Positions 54,736 through 64,000 of a DNA stretch of 64,000 nucleotides are shown piece after piece. The DNA is taken from the NCBI RefSeq assembly GCF_013359935.1, contig NZ_JABMCB010000190.1, positions 372,001 through 436,000 on the forward strand. The letters run 5' to 3'. The position numbers were made by a program, and so were the translations under genes. Within the stretch, counting starts at the first letter, position 1. Each line of letters opens with the position of its first letter. Source of the DNA: Paenibacillus xylanilyticus (GTDB lineage Bacteria; Bacillota; Bacilli; Paenibacillales; Paenibacillaceae). Below the pieces are notes generated by a model. That model made no database searches. It saw nothing but the letters and a program-made list of their open reading frames with translations, and was not told the DNA's origin.

Positions 54736-54778
54736 AAAGGATTACGCTTGCCATACCCATGGCGGCAACGTAACCCTT
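54736..54778 (-). terminator. greA terminator
   Basis: Minus strand: GGGTTACG-TTGCC...GGCAAGCGTAATCC followed by seven Ts, 14 bases beyond the greA stop. Confidence 0.8.
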
Positions 54779-54791
54779 CTCCAATCTTCAT

Positions 54792-55271
54792 TTAGAGCGA
54801 TTTAATCTCAAGCAACTCATATTTGATGACGCCCATCGGCGCATTTACATGAATGACGCTGCCCACTTCTTTGCCCATAATTTCCTTGCCGAGCGGGCTT
54901 TCGTAGGAAATCTTGTTGTTCGCAACATCGGCTTCGGCTGGGCCGACCACTTGGTATTCAATCTTTTCTGCAAATTCAATATCATTAAGCAGCACTGTTG
55001 AGCCAATGCTTACTTTGTTGGAATCCACATTATCCGAAGTAATGACTCTTGCCTTGGTCAGCATCTTCTCCAGAATCAAAATGCGGGTTTCCATAAATGC
55101 CTGATCATCTTTGGCTGAATGATACTCACTATTTTCCTTCAGGTCCCCGTAACTGATCGCAAGCTTCAGACGCTCGGCCAACTCTTTACGCTTCACCGTC
55201 TTCAATTCCCTCAGTTCGTCCTCCAGCTTTTCCAAGCCTTCCTGTGTCAAAATCACTTCATCATTAGCCAT
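54792..55271 (-). CDS. greA: Transcription elongation factor GreA
   Basis: A 159-residue factor that enters the RNA polymerase secondary channel and stimulates cleavage of backtracked RNA. The N-terminal coiled coil carries the acidic tip ISYGDLKENSEYHSAKDDQ, with the Asp and Glu pair that coordinates Mg2+. The C-terminal FKBP-like domain has SIGSTVLLNDIE, YQVVGPAEAD and the SPLGKEIMGKEVG segment. Full length for the family. Transcribed alone; the 299 bases between it and the NSS gene hold only the terminator and promoter sequence. Confidence 0.96.
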   Translation of the reverse strand: MANDEVILTQEGLEKLEDELRELKTVKRKELAERLKLAISYGDLKENSEYHSAKDDQAFMETRILILEKMLTKARVITSDNVDSNKVSIGSTVLLNDIEFAEKIEYQVVGPAEADVANNKISYESPLGKEIMGKEVGSVIHVNAPMGVIKYELLEIKSL

Positions 55272-55509
55272 TTTTCCATCTCCTAATCCTGCTTTCTATC
55301 TATATTCTAACCTATATCCACTCCAAACGGTTAACATACCCGAGAAAAAGAAATTCATCCCTCGTTCATTTACGTTCTTCGCCATATAACTGTACCGGTA
55401 CAATCAAGGCAATTTTACGTATCCTTTTGATCCTTCCGCTCCTACAATAAACTCATGGCCAGCTGCTTGCCTTTTATAGTGGCCAATGAATTGATGGGGG
55501 TGATTCTGC

Positions 55510-56379
55510 TTGAACACATTGGCACATTCGGATCTGATGTCCTATCTGAAAAGGATCGGCATTAATCATATTAAGCCACCAACACTGGAATTTTTGTCCG
55601 AACTCCATCGTGCACACGTACAGTATCTCTCTTGGCAAACGATAGATATTTTTGCTGGACGTCCGGAGGGTATTCATCCTGCGGATTCAGTCCAACTTAT
55701 TCTGCAAGGACGCAGCGGATATTGTTTTCATCTGAACGGTGCATTCAGCATCCTTCTTCGTTCACTTGGCTATGCCGTACAGTGGCATCGGGCCGGAGTC
55801 CAGCCCCATGGCGAGCAGCCGCGAGTGAACTCGTTCCATCTTGGGCTGTCTGTACTTCTGCCGGAGACTGAATCGGAGGCTACGCACTGGATTGTGGATG
55901 TTGGTCTGGGCGGCATGCCATTCGAACCTCTGCCACTTCGTTTTGGAGCCTACGGTGCAGCACCCTTTACCTACAACCTAACATCTTCTGCTGTTGCTTC
56001 TGGGGGATGGCGTCTCGAATATGAACCGAATGGACCCAGTGAGGGCGTCGACTATGCCCCAGAAGTGGTTAACACCCTGGATGAGTTCATCCCAAAACAT
56101 GAATTCTATAGTCGATCTGCCGAGTCGCCCTGGCACAACGTTTTCCTTCTTCGTCAAAGAGACGCTGTAGTTAGCAGCGAACTGCGCGGATGTATGCTGC
56201 GAACCCATAGTACAGAAGGTATTAAAAAGACCGAGATCCAGAGCTATACGGAGTGGAGAGACTTATTGGAGGCGACCTTCCATGAACCGCTTGTACGATA
56301 CAGTGAACTGGAACGCAGAGAGATGTGGGAGCGCATTCGAACTGTACATGAGGTGTGGAAGAGAACGCAATCGGTTTAA
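55510..56379 (+). CDS. Arylamine N-acetyltransferase (NAT)
   Basis: A 289-residue cytosolic enzyme that moves acetyl from acetyl-CoA to arylamines or hydrazines. The catalytic triad regions can be seen: Cys in RSGYCFHLNGAF, His in FHLGLSV (before which HGEQPRV falls), Asp in WIVDVGLGGMPFEP. The N-terminal helices (YLKRIGINHIKPPTLEFLSE) are typical. The best start is a TTG at 55510 behind GGGGGTG; an internal ATG (MSYLKR) is nine codons in. It precedes the Sfp-type gene on the same strand and lies opposite the siderophore genes, so a role in modifying or detoxifying an aromatic precursor such as dihydroxybenzoate metabolites is conceivable but unproven. Confidence 0.88.
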   Translation: MNTLAHSDLMSYLKRIGINHIKPPTLEFLSELHRAHVQYLSWQTIDIFAGRPEGIHPADSVQLILQGRSGYCFHLNGAFSILLRSLGYAVQWHRAGVQPHGEQPRVNSFHLGLSVLLPETESEATHWIVDVGLGGMPFEPLPLRFGAYGAAPFTYNLTSSAVASGGWRLEYEPNGPSEGVDYAPEVVNTLDEFIPKHEFYSRSAESPWHNVFLLRQRDAVVSSELRGCMLRTHSTEGIKKTEIQSYTEWRDLLEATFHEPLVRYSELERREMWERIRTVHEVWKRTQSV

Positions 56380-56407
56380 GGAGAACAGAGGGTGGATGAG
56401 GATACAG

Positions 56408-56464
56408 ATGGATAAAAAGGGAAGTTCACAATACGTGCCGAATATATCGTCAGGTGATAAATGA
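56408..56464 (+). CDS. Possible 18-residue coupled peptide before sfp
   Basis: An ATG six bases after GAGG opens MDKKGSSQYVPNISSGDK, whose stop overlaps the sfp start (AAATGATG). It may serve only to bring ribosomes to sfp, whose own ribosome binding site (AGGTGA) is weak and close. No similarity is known; a chance frame is quite possible. Confidence 0.3.
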   Translation: MDKKGSSQYVPNISSGDK

Positions 56465-57150
56465 TGATAACTATTCAAATTCTGCGTATTCCCGCAGAAA
56501 TATCAAAGCAATATTGGGATACCTTCCTGTCACTCGTTTCGGATGAGCGGCGGCAGCAGGCTTCGCGTTTTATACATCAGGCAGATGGCTATCGTTCTGT
56601 ATTGGGTGAGGTTTTAGCTCGTGTGACTCTGGGGAAGTTGACGGGAAGAAGGCCTGACGAACTTTCTTTTACTCGTAATGCCTACGGCAAACCATCCCTC
56701 ACCAGCTATCCTGACCTGCCCTTCAATCTATCACATTCTGGTGATTGGGTCGCAATGATCTCGGGAGGCAGCAATTCACTGGGCGTGGATGTGGAGAAAA
56801 TAGCGCCTATCGACATGAAAATTGCAGAACGCTTCTTCTCGCCAAGGGAGAGCCGCCATCTGGCAGCAGAGCCCGCAGAACAACAGATGGAAACCTTTTA
56901 TCGACTGTGGACGCTGAAAGAAAGCTATATCAAAGCTGTTGGCATGGGATTATCCATGCCGCTGGACTCCTTTTCCATGGTGCGCAGCAGCGAAGGAATC
57001 TGGCATTGTCCCGAAGCCACAGCCTATCGTTTTCTCAGCCAGCGTCTGGATGAGGGTCATATGCTGGCAGCTGCCTGTTCCACAGAAATGGAACTCCCCA
57101 CTCAACCTGATGTAATTACCATCGAAGAGCTATATCAAACTTTCCTGTGA
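56461..57150 (+). CDS. sfp: Sfp-type 4'-phosphopantetheinyl transferase
   Basis: A 229-residue cytosolic enzyme that converts apo carrier domains of non-ribosomal peptide synthetases to holo form with CoA. Core motifs are present: FTRNAYGKPSL (P1), FNLSHSGDW (P1a), LGVDVEKIAP (the Mg2+-binding Asp-x-Glu), and FYRLWTLKESYIKAVGMGL (P3, Trp-x-x-Lys-Glu). Residues between these match Sfp rather than the shorter AcpS. It most likely activates the DhbF-like synthetase encoded opposite. Start at 56461 or at the next codon (both Met). Closed by a terminator at 57149-57182. Confidence 0.94.
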   Translation: MMITIQILRIPAEISKQYWDTFLSLVSDERRQQASRFIHQADGYRSVLGEVLARVTLGKLTGRRPDELSFTRNAYGKPSLTSYPDLPFNLSHSGDWVAMISGGSNSLGVDVEKIAPIDMKIAERFFSPRESRHLAAEPAEQQMETFYRLWTLKESYIKAVGMGLSMPLDSFSMVRSSEGIWHCPEATAYRFLSQRLDEGHMLAAACSTEMELPTQPDVITIEELYQTFL

Positions 57151-57182
57151 AGGAGGGAAATCAATCCCTTCCTTCTTTTTTA
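57149..57182 (+). terminator. sfp terminator
   Basis: GAAGGAGGGA and TCCCTTCCTTC (one bulge) followed by six Ts, starting in the stop codon itself. Confidence 0.8.
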
Positions 57183-57385
57183 ATTTTCATTAAATAATAC
57201 ATTTCCCCTTTTAAAACAAAATTTTCAAAAAAAGATTAACACCTTGTCCATTTAATGGTACTATAGAACCACTTGGACGAGACATAGGTCAAACAGATCA
57301 GGCTTTTATAACTAGATTCTAACTTACATACTTTGTTGATCCTCGATTCTCTCTCCGATTCATTATTTTAGAAGGAAGTGGACAA

Positions 57386-57700
57386 ATGCATATCTTTTTG
57401 CAAAACAGTGCCGGTGTGACCAAAAACGTCAAAGTTGGTTTTAGCTGGACAACATTATTTTTCGGGTTTCTCCCTGCTCTGTTCCGTGGTGATTTAAAAT
57501 GGGCTGTTATTATGTTTTTAATCGCAGCTGCTCTCGGAGCCTTCACTTTCGGTATCGGGGCCTGGGTTAGCGGGATTGTATTCTCATTCGTTTACAACAA
57601 AATTTATATCAAAGAATTGCTTGAAAAAGGCTACCGGCCTGCAAATGGTGAGTCTCAAGCGGTCTTGGAAAGAAGCCAAATCATTGCTCAAGCAGTATAA
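57386..57700 (+). CDS. Small membrane protein, DUF2628/HrgC-like
   Basis: A 104-residue protein with two to three hydrophobic helices: VKVGFSWTTLFFGFLPALFR, a hallmark of the DUF2628/HrgC group, then WAVIMFLIAAALGAFTFGIGAW and IVFSFVYNKIYIKELLEKGY. A polar tail of 20 residues follows. Function unknown; family members occur near phage, stress and transport genes. The ATG has AAGGA nine bases upstream. It lies between sfp and the siderophore operon and shares a terminator region with the latter. Confidence 0.75.
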   Translation: MHIFLQNSAGVTKNVKVGFSWTTLFFGFLPALFRGDLKWAVIMFLIAAALGAFTFGIGAWVSGIVFSFVYNKIYIKELLEKGYRPANGESQAVLERSQIIAQAV

Positions 57701-57788
57701 TTCAATGAATGTTTTTAAAGTAACTAGCAATAACGATATTTTAGAAATTATCTTGTAGATATTAAATAGCAATAATCTAGAAATGACA

Positions 57789-57818
57789 AAACCCCTGGCA
57801 AATTAGCCAGGGGTTTTT
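57789..57818. terminator. Bidirectional terminator closing the siderophore operon
   Basis: AAACCCCTGGC-AAATTA-GCCAGGGGTTTTT is a near-perfect hairpin with A and T flanks between the DUF2628-like gene and the MFS stub. Confidence 0.9.
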
Positions 57819-57830
57819 GGTATGCATTTA

Positions 57831-57989
57831 CTAGATCTGCTGCCAGTGCCAGATAACCAACCTTCGTTTGCACCGACGAGTCTGGTGATAAAAGCGTCTT
57901 TCAGCACCGTCCCCATCCATGGCGACCATAAACATCGATCGGACGTAGACGATACTGACAATCGCCTTGGGGTGGAGTCTAAGCCTCAT
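57831..57989 (-). pseudogene. 5' stub of an MFS (DHA2-like) exporter gene
   Basis: The ATG overlaps the mbtH stop (ATGA). The product begins MRLRLHPKAIVSIVYVRSMF, then MVAMDG, which is the usual first helix of EmrB/QacA-type exporters (…MFMVAMDGTxxNVALP). One extra G in the GGGG run after that shifts the frame; correcting it gives DGTVLKDAFITRL and then sequence without an MFS pattern, before the terminator at 57789. I infer an operon-borne siderophore exporter gene reduced by an internal deletion and a frameshift. Bacillibactin clusters often carry an MFS gene at this place. Confidence 0.6.
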
Positions 57990-58222
57990 CCGCCAGCCTC
58001 TTGAACCACCCCTGGCATACCCGTTTCATCACAGAGACTTAAAGGCTTCAGGTCGGTCCACTGCTCGGCAATGTAATCGAGACATACCCGGCGTTTCGCC
58101 TTGCCCAGCATCTGAGTCCAGCCTGCGGGGACCTGAATGGATGCGGGCCACAGCGAGTATTGCCCCTCCTCATTGATTAATACCAGATAATTGCTGTCTT
58201 CTTGTTCAAAAGGGTTGCTCAT
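57986..58222 (-). CDS. mbtH: MbtH-like protein of the siderophore cluster
   Basis: A 78-residue partner that binds NRPS adenylation domains and promotes their solubility and activity. The family motif is complete: NPFEQEDSNYLVLINEEGQYSLWP, given here by its core NEEGQYSLWPASIQVPAGW, and CLDYIAEQWTDLKPLSL with the invariant Trp residues. It starts 12 bases after the DhbF-like stop, as ybdZ follows dhbF in Bacillus. Its stop overlaps the start of the truncated exporter gene. Confidence 0.95.
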   Translation of the reverse strand: MSNPFEQEDSNYLVLINEEGQYSLWPASIQVPAGWTQMLGKAKRRVCLDYIAEQWTDLKPLSLCDETGMPGVVQEAGG

Positions 58223-58234
58223 CGGCTTATCCTC

Positions 58235-61200
58235 CTATTTAAGATGAACTTGGGGCTGGTTCAGCATTTCCAGCTTGGCTGTAAGCGTCTGGCATATTTC
58301 CGCCAGTGGTCCAGGCTGGCATAGATCCTTGTGACGGCAGGCAATATCATGCCGTTCCATGCGGCCTCCAATATAGGCATCCCACATCTCTGGATCAATG
58401 GGGTCAAACCAGTCTGGAATAATGGTTGAACGGAAGAAGATCAGATCTCCTTCGAATCGGGAAGGCGTGTAAGCCCCCAGAATCCGTACGGAATTTTCAT
58501 AGGTTTTCCGCAGCTTCATAATCGTTTCTTCATCCAGACTGGCCAGTGCACTGCCTTCACTGCGCAGAATGCGCATGGCTGTTGCCATATCCAGCGGACC
58601 ATCTCCAATACTGTCAGGATCATATCCACCCAATGCGAGCAAAGCGGTAAGAGCCTCCTCTTCATCCGGTTCCCCGCGAATCGGGAGATAATGACTTGGA
58701 TAGGCGTCCAACATGGCCAGGAACTCCACCTCTTCTCCTTCGGACTGAAGCTGCACAGCCATGGCCTGAGCAACGTTGCCTCCAAGAGACCAACCCAGCA
58801 GGCGGTAAGGTCCCTCAGGCTGCACCGACCGAATATGGCGGATGTAATCTGCAGTCATGTCCTCCAGCGTAGCCGGAAGGGTCTCGTACTCGGCAATCCC
58901 GCGAGCCTGCAATCCGTAGATCGGGTATTCCATACCCAGATGTTTCATCAATCCGGCATAACACCAGCTTAACCCTCCTGCAGGATGGACACAGAACAGG
59001 GGAAGATGCGCTCCGTGTGTGCGAAGAGGCAGCAGCACCTGAAGTGAGCCTGTTCCCATCTCCGAATCCATTTCGAGTCGCTCGGCCAGTCCGGCAACAG
59101 TCGCCGTTTCAAACAAAATGCCAATCCCCGGCTCCTTGCCCATGGCCTCGCGAATACGGCTCATCAGACGAACAGCAAGCAGGGAGTGTCCGCCCAGTTC
59201 GAAGAAACCATCATCAATACTGACACTGCGCAATCCCAACACTTCGGCGAACAGATCACACAAAATCTGCTCTTGCGGGTTACGCGGTGCACGGCCACCG
59301 GAAGTCAACTGCATTTCCGGTACAGGCAATGCTTTGCGATCCAGCTTGCCGTTGGCGGTGAGCGGTATGCCCTCCATCGTCACAAACGCAGACGGAACCA
59401 TGTAATCAGGGAGACTTGCTGACGCATGACGACGAAGTGCAGCAGATTCGGGTCCTGAACCGGTCTTCGAGGCTGGAACAATATACGCCACAAGACGTTT
59501 ATCTCCCGGCTGGTCTTCGCGGACAATGACAGCAGCCTGAGCAACATCGGAATGTCGAACGAGTACAGCTTCAATTTCGCCAAGCTCAATGCGAAAACCA
59601 CGGATTTTCACCTGTTGATCGGCCCGGCCCAAATAATCCAGCGAACCATCATGGAGTCTTTTCGCCAAATCTCCCGTCCGGTACATGCGGGTTCCTGCCG
59701 GACCATAGGGATCTGCAACGAATCGTTCTGCCGTAAGATCCGGTCTGCCCCAATAACCTCGGGCAAGGCCTGCCCCGGCCACGTACATCTCACCTATTAC
59801 TCCTGCAGGCACTGGCTGCAGATGATCATCCAGTACATATACCCGAAGATCCGGAATGGCGCAGCCGATCCAGCTGCTGGCTCCTTCCGCGACGCTGCCT
59901 GCATGCAGCTCCTGATAACTGACATGAACCGTGGTCTCCGTGATGCCATACATATTAATCAGTTTTGGTGCAGCGTCTGAGTGGCGCTCATACCAATCTT
60001 CCAAACGACCAAGCTCAAGAGCCTCGCCTCCAAAGATCACATAACGAAGTCCAAGTTTCTGTCCCCATTCCGGATGTTCCCGATCTGCCTGCATCAGCTG
60101 GTAGAACGCCGACGGCGTCTGATTCAATACCGTTACCTTTTGCTCGGCAAGAAGCTGCAGAAATGCCCCTGGAGAGCGACTAATGTCATGCGGTACAACG
60201 ACAAGCCGGCCGCCATGGAGCAGTGGGCCCCAAATTTCCCAGACCGAGAAGTCAAAAGCATAAGAATGAAATAACGTCCATACATCACTGGCTTCAAACT
60301 GGAACCAATGCTGTGTTGCCTCAAATAACCGGATTACATTGGCATGAGGGATAACCACTCCCTTGGGTTTGCCGGTCGAACCCGAGGTGTAGATCATATA
60401 AGCCGGATTTAGATGAGACACACGTCCATTGCGTTCACCATCTGCCGGATTTCGTTCATCCTGAACAGCCAGCCTCTGCATCGTTTGTAAATCATCCAAG
60501 TTCATAGATTGTACAGCTTCCATCAGAGGAAGCAGGGACTCCACTTCCGAATTCGTAATCATCACGCTCGGAGCTGCGTCTGTCAGCATATGCGTCAATC
60601 GATCCGATGGATAATTCGGATCAATTGGCAGATAGGCAGCGCCAGCTTTTAACACGGCCAGAATACCGACGACCATATCAATGGAACGGGGCAATGCCAG
60701 AGCAACCATCTGTTCGGGAGCTACACCTTCTGAGATCAGCAATCTTGCCAGCCTGTTCGCTCTTGCATTGAGCTCTTTATAGCTAATGACCGTTTCCCCT
60801 AAGCTCACTGCTGGTGCATCCGGGTTGACCGCTGCCTGAATTTCAAACCGTTCGGCAATGGTCAGCCTGGATTCAGATGCTTCATTCGCTGTAAACGTGC
60901 ATTCCTGCTCCAAATATGTACGCTCTGTGGGTGTTATCACATTAAAGCGGCTAATTCGCTCATCCGTCTGCTGTACGGCCTCCTCCAGCACCTGGATCAA
61001 TCGAACCACAAGTTCAGCCGCAGTAGACTCCCGGAAGAGGTCCGTGCTGTATTCCAGCACCCCTTCGATCCCTGCTGGGGAACCGTTATGCTCACGTTGT
61101 TCAGTGAACTCCAGGGTCAGATCGAATTTGGATGAGCCTACGCCGTGCATACTCGTTTGCGATGCAGCACCAGGCAGATCCAGCTGAATGTCTGGCGTAT

Positions 61201-64000
61201 TTTGCAGAACCAGCATTACCTGGAAGAGCGGGTGCTTGGAGCGGGATCTGGACGGATTCAACACCTCAACCAAGCGCTCAAAAGGCAGATCCTGATGTTC
61301 GTAAGCCGCCAAGTCCACCTCACGCACACGCGCCAGCAGCTCCTGGAACGTGGGATCCCCTGAGGTATCTGCACGCAGCACAAGTGTGTTGATAAACATA
61401 CCTACCACTTCGTCAAGTGCATCATCGCTTCGTCCGGCAATTGGCGTCCCAATCGCAATATCCGTACCCGCTCCCATACGTGTAAGCAGGACCGACAATG
61501 CCGTATGCAGCACCATGAAGAGACTGACCTTGGTTTCCCTAGCTATGGACATAAGCTGCTCATGCAGTTGCTGATGAATGGTAAAAGGGATCGTCCCGCC
61601 TCGGTAGGTGGAGACAACCGGACGCGGATAATCGGCAGGAAACGTCACTTGCTCCGGCAAACCATCCAGATGACGTGTCCAGAATTCAAGCTGCCTGGCA
61701 ATCAGACTGTCCGGTTGACCTTCATCGCCAAGCAGTCTCTCCTGCCACACCGCGTAATCGGCATATTGAATGCGCAGAGGTTCCCAGGAAGGTGCTGATC
61801 CCTGAGCACGTGCCTTATATGCTCGAGACAAGTCTCGCATCAACGGCGACAGGGACCAGCCATCTCCGGCAATATGATGAAGCAGTAACAACAGCACATG
61901 CTCGTCCTCGCTTGATGAGAACAGCTCGGCACGAATGCCTGGTTCACTCGAGAGTTTGAAGCTGTAACGGGAAGCCTCCGTCAAAAGTTCATCCAGATCC
62001 TCCACAGCTTCTCTTATATGGAGATCCACGCGAACGTCTGTTGCATCCAGAATGGTTTGACTTGCTGAACCAAGCTCTGGCGGATATAGCGTTCTCAACG
62101 TCTCATGACGATCAACAATATCCTGGACCGCGGCTTGAAGCGCATGTACATCGAGTTTCCCTGATAACCTAGCCACGAGCGGAATATTATACGTAGGATT
62201 TGGGCCTTCCAGACAATACAGGAACCATAGACGCCGCTGAGCGAAGGAGAGAGGAATGTCACCTTGGCGTGGAACAGGCTGTATCAGGGGTCTGACTGAC
62301 TTCGCCTGATCCAGCCTCTTGGCGAGGCCTGCTGCAGTCGGTGACTCAAATCCACTGCCAATATTCAGCTCCGCGCCAAATACATCCCGAATCCGAGCCG
62401 TTATTCGACCCGCAAGCAGGGAATGACCACCCATTTCGAAGAAATCATCGTCAATACCTACCCGAGCAACACCCAGAATCTCAGCGAACAGACTGCATAG
62501 GATCTCCTCCTGAGGCGTCCGCGCCTCTCGCCCATTCGCATGAGACAGCACGGAAGGAGCAGGAAGCTGCTTGCGATCAATCTTTTTATTGGGAGTCAGC
62601 GGCATTTCGGAAAGGTTCATGAATGCAGACGGCACCATGTAATCCGGCAGTTCATCTGCCACATATGCCCGAAGTGAGGACAGATCCACCCCCGGCAAAT
62701 ATGCGGATTCCGAAACAACATATGCTGCCAGCCGCTGATTTCCCGGTTGATCCTCACGTGCCATCACGGTAACCTGGGCTACGCCCGGATATCTGGAAAT
62801 CACGGATTCAATCTCTCCCAATTCGATACGGAAACCCCTGATCTTGATCTGGTGATCTGCCCGGCCCAGATAGTCGATTGAACCATCCGGCAGCCACTTC
62901 GCCAAGTCTCCTGTTCGATACATGCGGCTGCCTGCTTGCCCGAACGGATTGGCTACAAACCGCTCGGCAGTCAGATCAGGTCTTCCCAAATAACCGCGAG
63001 CCAGCCCATGCCCTGCGATATACAGTTCCCCGGCAACTCCCGGAGGGACAGGATTCAGACCCTGATCCAGCACATACAGCTGTGTATTTCGAACCGGTCC
63101 GCCAATGGACGGTTTACCCGTTGATTCAAGCGCCATGGCGGCAGCTGTGGAATAAATCGTGGTCTCCGTCGGACCGTACTGGTTATTAACCCGGCAGCCC
63201 ATTTCCTGCAAAGAAAGCTTCAGTTCCTCCGAGAGAGCCTCTCCACCGGTAATGACCGTCAGACCATCGAACGAGCCAGGCTTGCTGGTCACCAGAGATT
63301 GCCACAATGTTGGCGTGGCTTGCATGATGGTTGTTCCTTGCCCTCTCATCTGGGCAGCTAGCGCCACCGGATCAAGAATGGTTTCTTTGTGAGCCAGATC
63401 AAGCCTTGCTCCTGTCGTAAGGGGCAGAAACACTTCCAGAACAGAAATGTCAAAAGCAATCGTAGTGACTGATAACCAGTGATCCTGCGGACCAACCTTC
63501 AGTCTTGGCTTCATATCCTCCAGCAGATTCGTCAGCCCCAGATGGGTCACCGTCACACCCTTGGGTTTACCCGTTGAGCCTGAAGTATAGATAACATAGG
63601 AGGGATTCAGCGGCGACGCCGCTTTTGTCAGATCCTCTGGTTCTGGATTGCTCCCGGACTGGCGACTGACTTCTAGCACAACTTCCGGATCATCCATGAC
63701 CAACAGGGGAACGTCAGTCATTTTCGGCAGACCGGACAGATTGTGATTAACCGTGACCAGACATGCCGGACTAGAATCCTCAAGCATGTAAGTCAGTCTC
63801 TCTTCCGGGTAATCAGGATCAAGTGGCAGATATGCTGCTCCCGTCTTATGAACAGCCAGAATGGCAACCACAACCTCCAGAGAACGCGGCAGAGCAATGG
63901 CTACAATCTGCTCAGGTCCCACCTGATAATGCTGGATCAGCTCATGGGCCAGATGGTTTGAACGCTCATTCAGCTCGGCATAGGTCAGAGATTCGCCTTC
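58235..64000 (-). CDS. dhbF: DhbF-like siderophore NRPS (A-T-C-A-T-TE; 5' end outside window)
   Basis: The last 1921 residues of a non-ribosomal peptide synthetase. In order: adenylation domain 1 (about residues 1-490), carrier 1 ([12 protein letters not shown], Ser near 524), condensation domain ([23 protein letters not shown] near 705; an LCL type), adenylation domain 2 ([11 protein letters not shown] near 1207), carrier 2 ([12 protein letters not shown] near 1604) and a thioesterase ([12 protein letters not shown]; nucleophile in GWSLGGN near 1737). By alignment to GrsA in my head, A2 gives the code DFWNIGMVHK, the threonine code. A1 gives DILQIGQIYK, nearest to the glycine code DILQLGLIWK. 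A Gly/Ala-Thr-TE ending with mbtH behind it is the DhbF layout of bacillibactin or paenibactin, a catecholate iron carrier made as a cyclic trimer. Confidence 0.93.
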   Translation of the reverse strand, partial: EGESLTYAELNERSNHLAHELIQHYQVGPEQIVAIALPRSLEVVVAILAVHKTGAAYLPLDPDYPEERLTYMLEDSSPACLVTVNHNLSGLPKMTDVPLLVMDDPEVVLEVSRQSGSNPEPEDLTKAASPLNPSYVIYTSGSTGKPKGVTVTHLGLTNLLEDMKPRLKVGPQDHWLSVTTIAFDISVLEVFLPLTTGARLDLAHKETILDPVALAAQMRGQGTTIMQATPTLWQSLVTSKPGSFDGLTVITGGEALSEELKLSLQEMGCRVNNQYGPTETTIYSTAAAMALESTGKPSIGGPVRNTQLYVLDQGLNPVPPGVAGELYIAGHGLARGYLGRPDLTAERFVANPFGQAGSRMYRTGDLAKWLPDGSIDYLGRADHQIKIRGFRIELGEIESVISRYPGVAQVTVMAREDQPGNQRLAAYVVSESAYLPGVDLSSLRAYVADELPDYMVPSAFMNLSEMPLTPNKKIDRKQLPAPSVLSHANGREARTPQEEILCSLFAEILGVARVGIDDDFFEMGGHSLLAGRITARIRDVFGAELNIGSGFESPTAAGLAKRLDQAKSVRPLIQPVPRQGDIPLSFAQRRLWFLYCLEGPNPTYNIPLVARLSGKLDVHALQAAVQDIVDRHETLRTLYPPELGSASQTILDATDVRVDLHIREAVEDLDELLTEASRYSFKLSSEPGIRAELFSSSEDEHVLLLLLHHIAGDGWSLSPLMRDLSRAYKARAQGSAPSWEPLRIQYADYAVWQERLLGDEGQPDSLIARQLEFWTRHLDGLPEQVTFPADYPRPVVSTYRGGTIPFTIHQQLHEQLMSIARETKVSLFMVLHTALSVLLTRMGAGTDIAIGTPIAGRSDDALDEVVGMFINTLVLRADTSGDPTFQELLARVREVDLAAYEHQDLPFERLVEVLNPSRSRSKHPLFQVMLVLQNTPDIQLDLPGAASQTSMHGVGSSKFDLTLEFTEQREHNGSPAGIEGVLEYSTDLFRESTAAELVVRLIQVLEEAVQQTDERISRFNVITPTERTYLEQECTFTANEASESRLTIAERFEIQAAVNPDAPAVSLGETVISYKELNARANRLARLLISEGVAPEQMVALALPRSIDMVVGILAVLKAGAAYLPIDPNYPSDRLTHMLTDAAPSVMITNSEVESLLPLMEAVQSMNLDDLQTMQRLAVQDERNPADGERNGRVSHLNPAYMIYTSGSTGKPKGVVIPHANVIRLFEATQHWFQFEASDVWTLFHSYAFDFSVWEIWGPLLHGGRLVVVPHDISRSPGAFLQLLAEQKVTVLNQTPSAFYQLMQADREHPEWGQKLGLRYVIFGGEALELGRLEDWYERHSDAAPKLINMYGITETTVHVSYQELHAGSVAEGASSWIGCAIPDLRVYVLDDHLQPVPAGVIGEMYVAGAGLARGYWGRPDLTAERFVADPYGPAGTRMYRTGDLAKRLHDGSLDYLGRADQQVKIRGFRIELGEIEAVLVRHSDVAQAAVIVREDQPGDKRLVAYIVPASKTGSGPESAALRRHASASLPDYMVPSAFVTMEGIPLTANGKLDRKALPVPEMQLTSGGRAPRNPQEQILCDLFAEVLGLRSVSIDDGFFELGGHSLLAVRLMSRIREAMGKEPGIGILFETATVAGLAERLEMDSEMGTGSLQVLLPLRTHGAHLPLFCVHPAGGLSWCYAGLMKHLGMEYPIYGLQARGIAEYETLPATLEDMTADYIRHIRSVQPEGPYRLLGWSLGGNVAQAMAVQLQSEGEEVEFLAMLDAYPSHYLPIRGEPDEEEALTALLALGGYDPDSIGDGPLDMATAMRILRSEGSALASLDEETIMKLRKTYENSVRILGAYTPSRFEGDLIFFRSTIIPDWFDPIDPEMWDAYIGGRMERHDIACRHKDLCQPGPLAEICQTLTAKLEMLNQPQVHLK

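Overview
The window looks like a chromosomal segment of a Gram-positive, endospore-forming Paenibacillus. The basis is moderate GC content, strong AGGAGG ribosome binding sites, TTG and GTG starts, an Spo0E-like gene, GlnL, NamA and DUF2339 proteins, two multidomain GH18 chitinases laid out like Bacillus/Paenibacillus circulans ChiD and ChiA1, and the end of a bacillibactin-type siderophore synthetase. I see no rRNA, tRNA, CRISPR array, prophage or insertion sequence.

Layout. 1-2824: 3' part cut off of a very large hybrid sensor kinase (minus strand). 3-11.6 kb: mixed metabolism and regulation: an SRPBCC protein, NamA ene-reductase, PepT preceded by a large three-way-junction RNA element, a Crp/Fnr regulator, a soluble chemoreceptor, an AgcS-type sodium symporter and a divergent GlnL-type regulator. 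11.6-14 kb: a tiny Spo0E-like phosphatase gene, gene debris, an acetate permease and an acyl-CoA thioesterase. 13.9-20.6 kb: a nitrite assimilation island. An ANTAR regulator and a TrpD2-like protein are divergent from nirB-nirD-nirC-cobA, and the nirB leader carries two ANTAR-type hexaloop hairpins overlapping a terminator plus GlnR/TnrA-like boxes. 20.6-22.7 kb: TetR/SDR pair and a small unknown protein.

22.7-28.9 kb: a two-component system divergent from a VTC-domain protein, a DUF4956 membrane protein and a large DUF4353 lipoprotein, a coherent but functionally obscure locus. 28.9-34.6 kb: membrane-anchored methyltransferase, FHA-winged-helix regulator, a 51-residue membrane peptide, DUF2339 protein and an LCP protein. 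34.7-39.9 kb: aldo/keto reductases, MarR and HxlR regulators, an AIM24 protein and an MFS exporter with striking operator-like repeats. 40-45.1 kb: chiD-chiA chitinase pair and an intracellular-type pectinesterase. 45.2-51.2 kb: an orphan ABC ATPase, a frameshifted methyltransferase, and a reduced YdaJKM-like exopolysaccharide locus with a degenerate GGDEF protein that keeps its RxxD inhibitory site. 51.3-55.3 kb: GNAT, RlmN, NSS transporter, GreA.

55.5-64 kb: siderophore end of an NRPS cluster. On the minus strand lie the final modules of a DhbF-like synthetase (A-T-C-A-T-TE, the second A domain having a threonine code), MbtH, and the stub of a deleted MFS exporter. An arylamine N-acetyltransferase and an Sfp-type phosphopantetheinyl transferase face it on the plus strand. 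Several places (3.6, 12.2 and 57.9 kb) show truncated gene ends next to terminators, suggesting gene loss by internal deletion.
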